Origin: Akkermansiaceae bacterium
GTDB taxonomy: Bacteria > Verrucomicrobiota > Verrucomicrobiia > Verrucomicrobiales > Akkermansiaceae
Assembly: GCA_903906515.1 (NCBI GenBank)
Contig: CAIVKO010000085.1
Coordinates: 1 to 36,154 of the forward strand
DNA: 36,154 bases
Reading direction: 5' to 3'
Shown here piece after piece: positions 32,490 through 36,154 of the stretch; the stretch's first letter is position 1, and every line of letters begins with the position of its first letter. Made by a program: the position numbers and the translations under genes. Under the pieces are notes generated by a model. It did no database searches and was not told where the DNA came from. It saw nothing but the letters and a program-made list of their open reading frames with translations.

Positions 32490-32521
32490 GGGTAACAGTT
32501 TCGCGAGATAATCTGTTACCC
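32490..32521 (+). terminator. Inverted repeat after the P450 gene
   Basis: GGGTAACAG (32490-32498) and CTGTTACCC (32513-32521) form a nine-pair stem with a 14-base loop five bases after the P450 stop. CCTTTATGG follows. The T-run is poor, so it may be a weak terminator or an operator upstream of rnr. Confidence 0.4.
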
Positions 32522-32740
32522 CTTTATGGTCTCGATGGTTAACAAGGCCCTTGGTTTTCAGCCATTTCACGTTGAAATCTGACTGATTTTACACCCTTGA
32601 AAAATTCAGTTTTGAATCAGTGCCGCCAAGTTTTGGGGTCTTTCTTTCGTTTTACATCCATTCGTCTCAGTTCAGGATTTTTTTTGTGAGTCCCCTCCTT
32701 TGCCGTTGCGGTTCGGTCGTGGCGACGGCAAACTCCGAGC

Positions 32741-35095
32741 ATGTCAGCTAAGAATCTTCGAGACTCGATTCTCGATCTCATGCGCACCCAGCCATCCCAG
32801 CCGGTGACCAAGTCCCACTTGGCCAAACGTCTTGTCGTGCCGACGGAAAGCCGCCCGGAGCTGCGCAGAACCATCGATGCACTGGTCAGGGAAGGTCAGA
32901 TTATCGAAGGAAAAAAGGCTTGTTACACGTTGCCGAAAACCGCGGGGAATGCCCTCACCGGCACGCTCAAGTTCCACCCGAAAGGCCATGCGTTCTTTTT
33001 CCCGGATGCCACATCCGAAGCTAATCTCGCCACGGGACTCGATCTGGTGGCGCTCAACCGCGTGGAGATCCCGCGCCGCGATACCGGGGCCGCGCTCGAT
33101 GGTGACCGCGTTCTCGTTTCCATACAAAAACCCAGTCCGCGCCGCCCATTCCGCACCCGCCAGGAAGTCACTCGTGATCCCGCCGATGATGTGCGCGGCA
33201 AGGTCGAGAAAATCCTCGATCGCCGGTCCGGCCGCCTCGTTGGCATTTTCCGCATGAACCGCAACTTCGGTTGGATCGAGTGCGAGGACAAGGCTGTCGA
33301 CGGAACCATCGATTTGATCGGCGACACCACTGCGCAGCCGGGACAAATGGTGGTCGTTGATCTGGATGAATGGAATGATCCGAAACTCACGCCGCGCGGC
33401 AGGATCATCGAAGTGCTCGGATGGCCCGGCGATCCTGGAGTTGATATGATTTCCGTGATCCATCGTTTCGGGTTGCGCACGTCGTTTCCTGAGGAGGTGT
33501 TGGCAGAGGCTCGCGCCGTGCCGGAGGACCCGGAGCCTGAGGAAATCGCCCGACGCAGGGATTGGCGGGACAAGCTCGTCATCACCATCGATCCAGCCGA
33601 TGCCAAAGACCACGACGATGCGATCTGGTTAGAAAAAACGCAAAACGGTTGGACGCTAGCGGTGCACATCGCCGATGTTTCCCACTACATCAAACCCGCC
33701 AGCCCGATGGACAAAGAGGCCATTGAGCGTGGTAACTCGACCTACCTCGTGGACCGTGTGCTGCCGATGTTGCCGGTGGAACTCAGCAATGGCATCTGCT
33801 CGCTCAAACCGAATGTGGACCGCCTGACGAAGTGCGCTCTGATGGAGATTTCCGCGGATGGTCGGCTTACCAAGTCCACCTTCATCGATGCGGTGATCCA
33901 CAGCCGTGCGAAACTTTCCTACGAGCAAGCCCAGGCGATTCTCGATGGCAAACCCGCGCCGGAAAACTCGGACCCGCAACTCGTGCCGATGGTTAGGGAG
34001 GCATGGAACATGGCTTCCACCTTGCGGCGCAGGCGGTTTGAAAACGGCGCGCTGGATTTGGAAATGCCGGAAATCAAAATCCTGTTGGATCAAACCGGCC
34101 GTGCCTGTGCGGCGCAAACCGTGATCCACACCGAGAGCCACCAACTCATCGAGGAGTGCATGTTGATCGCCAATGACGCCGTTGCCCGCATCCTTCGCGA
34201 GCGGATGAAACCCGCCGTCTATCGGGTTCACGAGGATCCCGATCCGTCGCGGCTCATGGATTACACCGAGACCGCCAAGCTCCACGGCTACCGCCCCGGC
34301 GATCTCACCAACCGCGCCCATATCCAGAAGTTGCTAGACGAATCCAAAGGTAGTCCGGAAGAACACATCATCAAGCTCGGTCTGCTCAAGAGCCTCAAAC
34401 GCGCAGCCTACTCCGCGGAACCCATCGGCCACTACGGCTTGGCCAAGGCGGATTACTGCCACTTCACCAGCCCGATCCGCCGCTACGCGGATCTCATCGT
34501 CCACCGCGCGCTGCAACCATTGTTAGAAAATCCACCGCTGCGCAACGACCGCACTCCATCGCAAGCCGACCTCATCGATATCGCCCGTCACATTTCCGAT
34601 AGCGAACGCACCTCGGCCGAGGCGGAAAGCGAGACGAAGCAGATCAAGCTCTTCGAATACCTCCAGCGTGTCGCGGAAATGCATGACCCTCACGAATTTG
34701 ATGGACTGGTCACCGATGTCCGTCCGATGGGCTTGATGGTGGAAATCCCGGACATGGGCATCCGTGGAGTAGTCAAGCGCGAGGATCTCCCACAGGGCCG
34801 GTGGCGGCTTGAAGCCCATCGCGGCGCATGGGTTTCATCGGATGGAAAAGTCATCCAAATGGGGATGCGCATCCCGCTCCACGTCACCGGGTTGGACCGC
34901 GAAAAACGATTCGTCGATTTCCAAGTGGCGGGTCCGCCGACCAGTTCCGGCACCCAACCGTTGGTCGCCCGGCCGGCAGCGGTCACAAAATCCCACCACA
35001 CGAAACCGAAGCCGAATTCCAAACCCGCCGCCAAAGCAGGCCCGCCGAAATCCCACAAAAAAGACCGCAAACTCAAACACAAGCGGAGAAGGTGA
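32741..35095 (+). CDS. rnr: Ribonuclease R
   Basis: Processive 3'-5' exoribonuclease that degrades structured RNA and takes part in rRNA and trans-translation quality control. The 784 residues include an N-terminal winged helix (about 1-70), cold-shock domains and the RNB core, with the catalytic set Asp284, Asp290, Asp292 and Asp293 in DPADAKDHDDA. Also seen are YKK-like DRVLPMLPVELSNGICSL, CHFTSPIRRYADLIVHR and an S1 domain (about 680-755, GLVTDVRPMGLMVEI). The tail is Lys/Arg-rich, as in other RNase R proteins. It is followed after eight bases by an exonuclease gene, so the pair is probably one operon. Confidence 0.95.
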   Translation: MSAKNLRDSILDLMRTQPSQPVTKSHLAKRLVVPTESRPELRRTIDALVREGQIIEGKKACYTLPKTAGNALTGTLKFHPKGHAFFFPDATSEANLATGLDLVALNRVEIPRRDTGAALDGDRVLVSIQKPSPRRPFRTRQEVTRDPADDVRGKVEKILDRRSGRLVGIFRMNRNFGWIECEDKAVDGTIDLIGDTTAQPGQMVVVDLDEWNDPKLTPRGRIIEVLGWPGDPGVDMISVIHRFGLRTSFPEEVLAEARAVPEDPEPEEIARRRDWRDKLVITIDPADAKDHDDAIWLEKTQNGWTLAVHIADVSHYIKPASPMDKEAIERGNSTYLVDRVLPMLPVELSNGICSLKPNVDRLTKCALMEISADGRLTKSTFIDAVIHSRAKLSYEQAQAILDGKPAPENSDPQLVPMVREAWNMASTLRRRRFENGALDLEMPEIKILLDQTGRACAAQTVIHTESHQLIEECMLIANDAVARILRERMKPAVYRVHEDPDPSRLMDYTETAKLHGYRPGDLTNRAHIQKLLDESKGSPEEHIIKLGLLKSLKRAAYSAEPIGHYGLAKADYCHFTSPIRRYADLIVHRALQPLLENPPLRNDRTPSQADLIDIARHISDSERTSAEAESETKQIKLFEYLQRVAEMHDPHEFDGLVTDVRPMGLMVEIPDMGIRGVVKREDLPQGRWRLEAHRGAWVSSDGKVIQMGMRIPLHVTGLDREKRFVDFQVAGPPTSSGTQPLVARPAAVTKSHHTKPKPNSKPAAKAGPPKSHKKDRKLKHKRRR

Positions 35096-35103
35096 GGGGA
35101 GTC

Positions 35104-35709
35104 ATGCCACTCATCCGCCACTGCCGATTCACCGCGATCGATTTCGAGTCGGCCGGGGCAACGCGTGGGATGACCGATAGCCCGGTGCAGGTAGGGTTGG
35201 CGTCATGGTCGGTTGAGGGTGGCCATGCGGACCCGTTTGTTTCCTATCTGCGGACCGAGCAACCGGTCCAATGGTCGGCCCGCAAGGTGCATGGGATCGG
35301 GCCGGAACAACTGGCCGATGCCCCATCCCTGCTTACGTTGTGGCCGGATTTGAAACGGCGGCTCGCCGGTGCTGTGGTGGTGGCTCATGGAAAAGGCACG
35401 GAAAAACGATTTCTGCGTGCGTTTCCCGGTCACGGTTTCGGGCCGTGGATCGACACGCTTTTGCTGGCCCGCGCCGCATGGCCGGATCTATCCGACCACT
35501 CGCTCGGCGCGCTCGGTGCGAGCCACGGACTCACGGATGCGGCGATGGCGCTTGTCCCGGAGAAATCCTGGCATGACGCATTGTTCGACTCGGTGGCATC
35601 GTTGTTGTTGCTGGAACGGCTGATCGATGCACTCGCGCTCGCGGATCACCCGGTGGAGACGCTGTTGCATCCGGACACCTCCGCATGGCATAAGAAGAAG
35701 CGTTCTTGA
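35104..35709 (+). CDS. DnaQ-like DEDDh 3'-5' exonuclease
   Basis: A 201-residue DEDDh-superfamily exonuclease, the fold of the DNA polymerase III epsilon proofreading subunit and oligoribonuclease. The first acids are Asp13 and Glu15 in TAIDFESAG. The second-motif region reads VVAHGKGTEKRFL, where the usual Asp (AHNxxFD) is replaced by Glu. The last motif is WHDALFDSVA, with His and Asp in HxAxxD spacing. The start ATG 35104 follows GAGGGGAG at a good ribosome-binding distance and lies eight bases after the rnr stop. Coupling to RNase R suggests RNA turnover, for example of short products, but a DNA role is not excluded. Confidence 0.8.
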   Translation: MPLIRHCRFTAIDFESAGATRGMTDSPVQVGLASWSVEGGHADPFVSYLRTEQPVQWSARKVHGIGPEQLADAPSLLTLWPDLKRRLAGAVVVAHGKGTEKRFLRAFPGHGFGPWIDTLLLARAAWPDLSDHSLGALGASHGLTDAAMALVPEKSWHDALFDSVASLLLLERLIDALALADHPVETLLHPDTSAWHKKKRS

Positions 35710-35843
35710 GCATCCGCCACTGCTACTTGGACGCCCAGGATGAACTCGGTGTCGAGACGATAACTTTTTCACTATGCACCCCTTCATGCCTTTTCGTGAT
35801 TTTCGTAGTTTCCATTTTCCTATGTCGATTTATAAATCCTCCC

Positions 35844-36154
35844 GTGCAACCGATCGACAAAGCCAACTCCCTGATTGAAGCCCTGCCTTACCTCCAGGCA
35901 TTCCGCGGCAAGACCTTTCTCATCAAGATGGGTGGCTCCGCCATGGAAAATCCGGAACTCGTCGCCAAAGTCATGCGCGACATCGTGTTTCTCGAAGTTG
36001 CGGGCATCAATCCCATCGTCGTCCACGGCGGTGGTAAGGCGATCTCCGCCGCGATGGAAAAAGCCGGACTTGAGGCGAAATTCGTCGGCGGCTTCCGTGT
36101 GACCACCGATGAGGCGATCGATATCGTCGCCCGCGTGCTGTCCGAGGAGATCAA
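35844..36154 (+). CDS. argB: N-acetylglutamate kinase, N-terminal part (cut by window end)
   Basis: Phosphorylates N-acetyl-L-glutamate, second step of arginine synthesis. The first 103 residues are visible. The phosphate-binding motif is FLIKMGGSAME (near 26-36), the substrate loop NPIVVHGGGKAIS, and FVGGFRVTTDEAIDIV follows as in arginine-inhibited or standard ArgB. The start is most likely GTG 35844 (VQPIDKANSLIEALPYLQ); there is no in-frame ATG before Met30. It begins 134 bases after the exonuclease, so it probably has its own promoter. Confidence 0.93.
   Translation, partial: MQPIDKANSLIEALPYLQAFRGKTFLIKMGGSAMENPELVAKVMRDIVFLEVAGINPIVVHGGGKAISAAMEKAGLEAKFVGGFRVTTDEAIDIVARVLSEEI

Noticed and set aside
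12670..34540. Recurrent TCTAAC/GTTAGA words in genes on both strands
   Set aside because: They catch the eye in GC-rich text, but a rough expectation for a five-base word of this composition is not exceeded.

Overview
The window looks like a piece of chromosome from a Verrucomicrobiota-type bacterium. This is inferred from gene content, not from a marker-gene search. The signs are several secreted sulfatases next to a GH28-like beta-helix enzyme and SGNH hydrolases, a secreted FAD-dependent oxidoreductase, a Fur-sufC-sufB-sufD operon, a moderately GC-rich base composition and many palindromic repeats between genes. No tRNA, rRNA, CRISPR array, prophage or intact transposase was found. Both ends cut through genes: a histidine kinase on the left and argB on the right.

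Layout. 1-4790: the kinase end, a single-chain type IIG restriction-modification enzyme, and tail-to-tail with it a two-gene unit of an unknown 113-residue protein and a PIN-domain nuclease. 5071-9844: asd, an IspA-type prenyl synthase, an RNase D-like exonuclease, a DadA-like oxidase and a secreted TPR/STN-like protein. 10085-12077: ribosomal protein S14, an FmdB zinc ribbon and a CNNM/CorC membrane protein. 12114-16218: a Fur-box promoter, an unusual Fur-family regulator and SufCBD for iron-sulphur cluster assembly. 16346-16670: a dead VapBC remnant. 16891-22593: a TPR protein, hisG, a 34-residue bS22/mS38-like ribosomal protein missed by usual length cut-offs, a pseudouridine synthase, a Nif3 protein, an SGNH hydrolase and a small zinc protein. 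22586-28776 (minus strand): sulfatase, GH28-like enzyme, second sulfatase and a second SGNH hydrolase, probably a locus for breaking down sulfated or esterified polysaccharide, with a divergent FAD oxidoreductase at 29460. 31339-36154: a cytochrome P450, RNase R with a DEDDh exonuclease directly behind it, and the start of argB.

The most distinctive signal lies outside the genes. Three copies of one long palindromic element (18340-18622, 23893-24073, 25557-25744) share terminal words, stems and loop. One copy carries a nested insertion, and two end exactly at the stop codons of polysaccharide genes. At least three more palindromes, each built from short repeated words and each of a different family, sit at 6080-6144, 19813-19881 and 31139-31268, with a one-armed relative at 18278-18313. 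The genome seems to host several kinds of small non-coding mobile palindromes. What moves them is not visible here.
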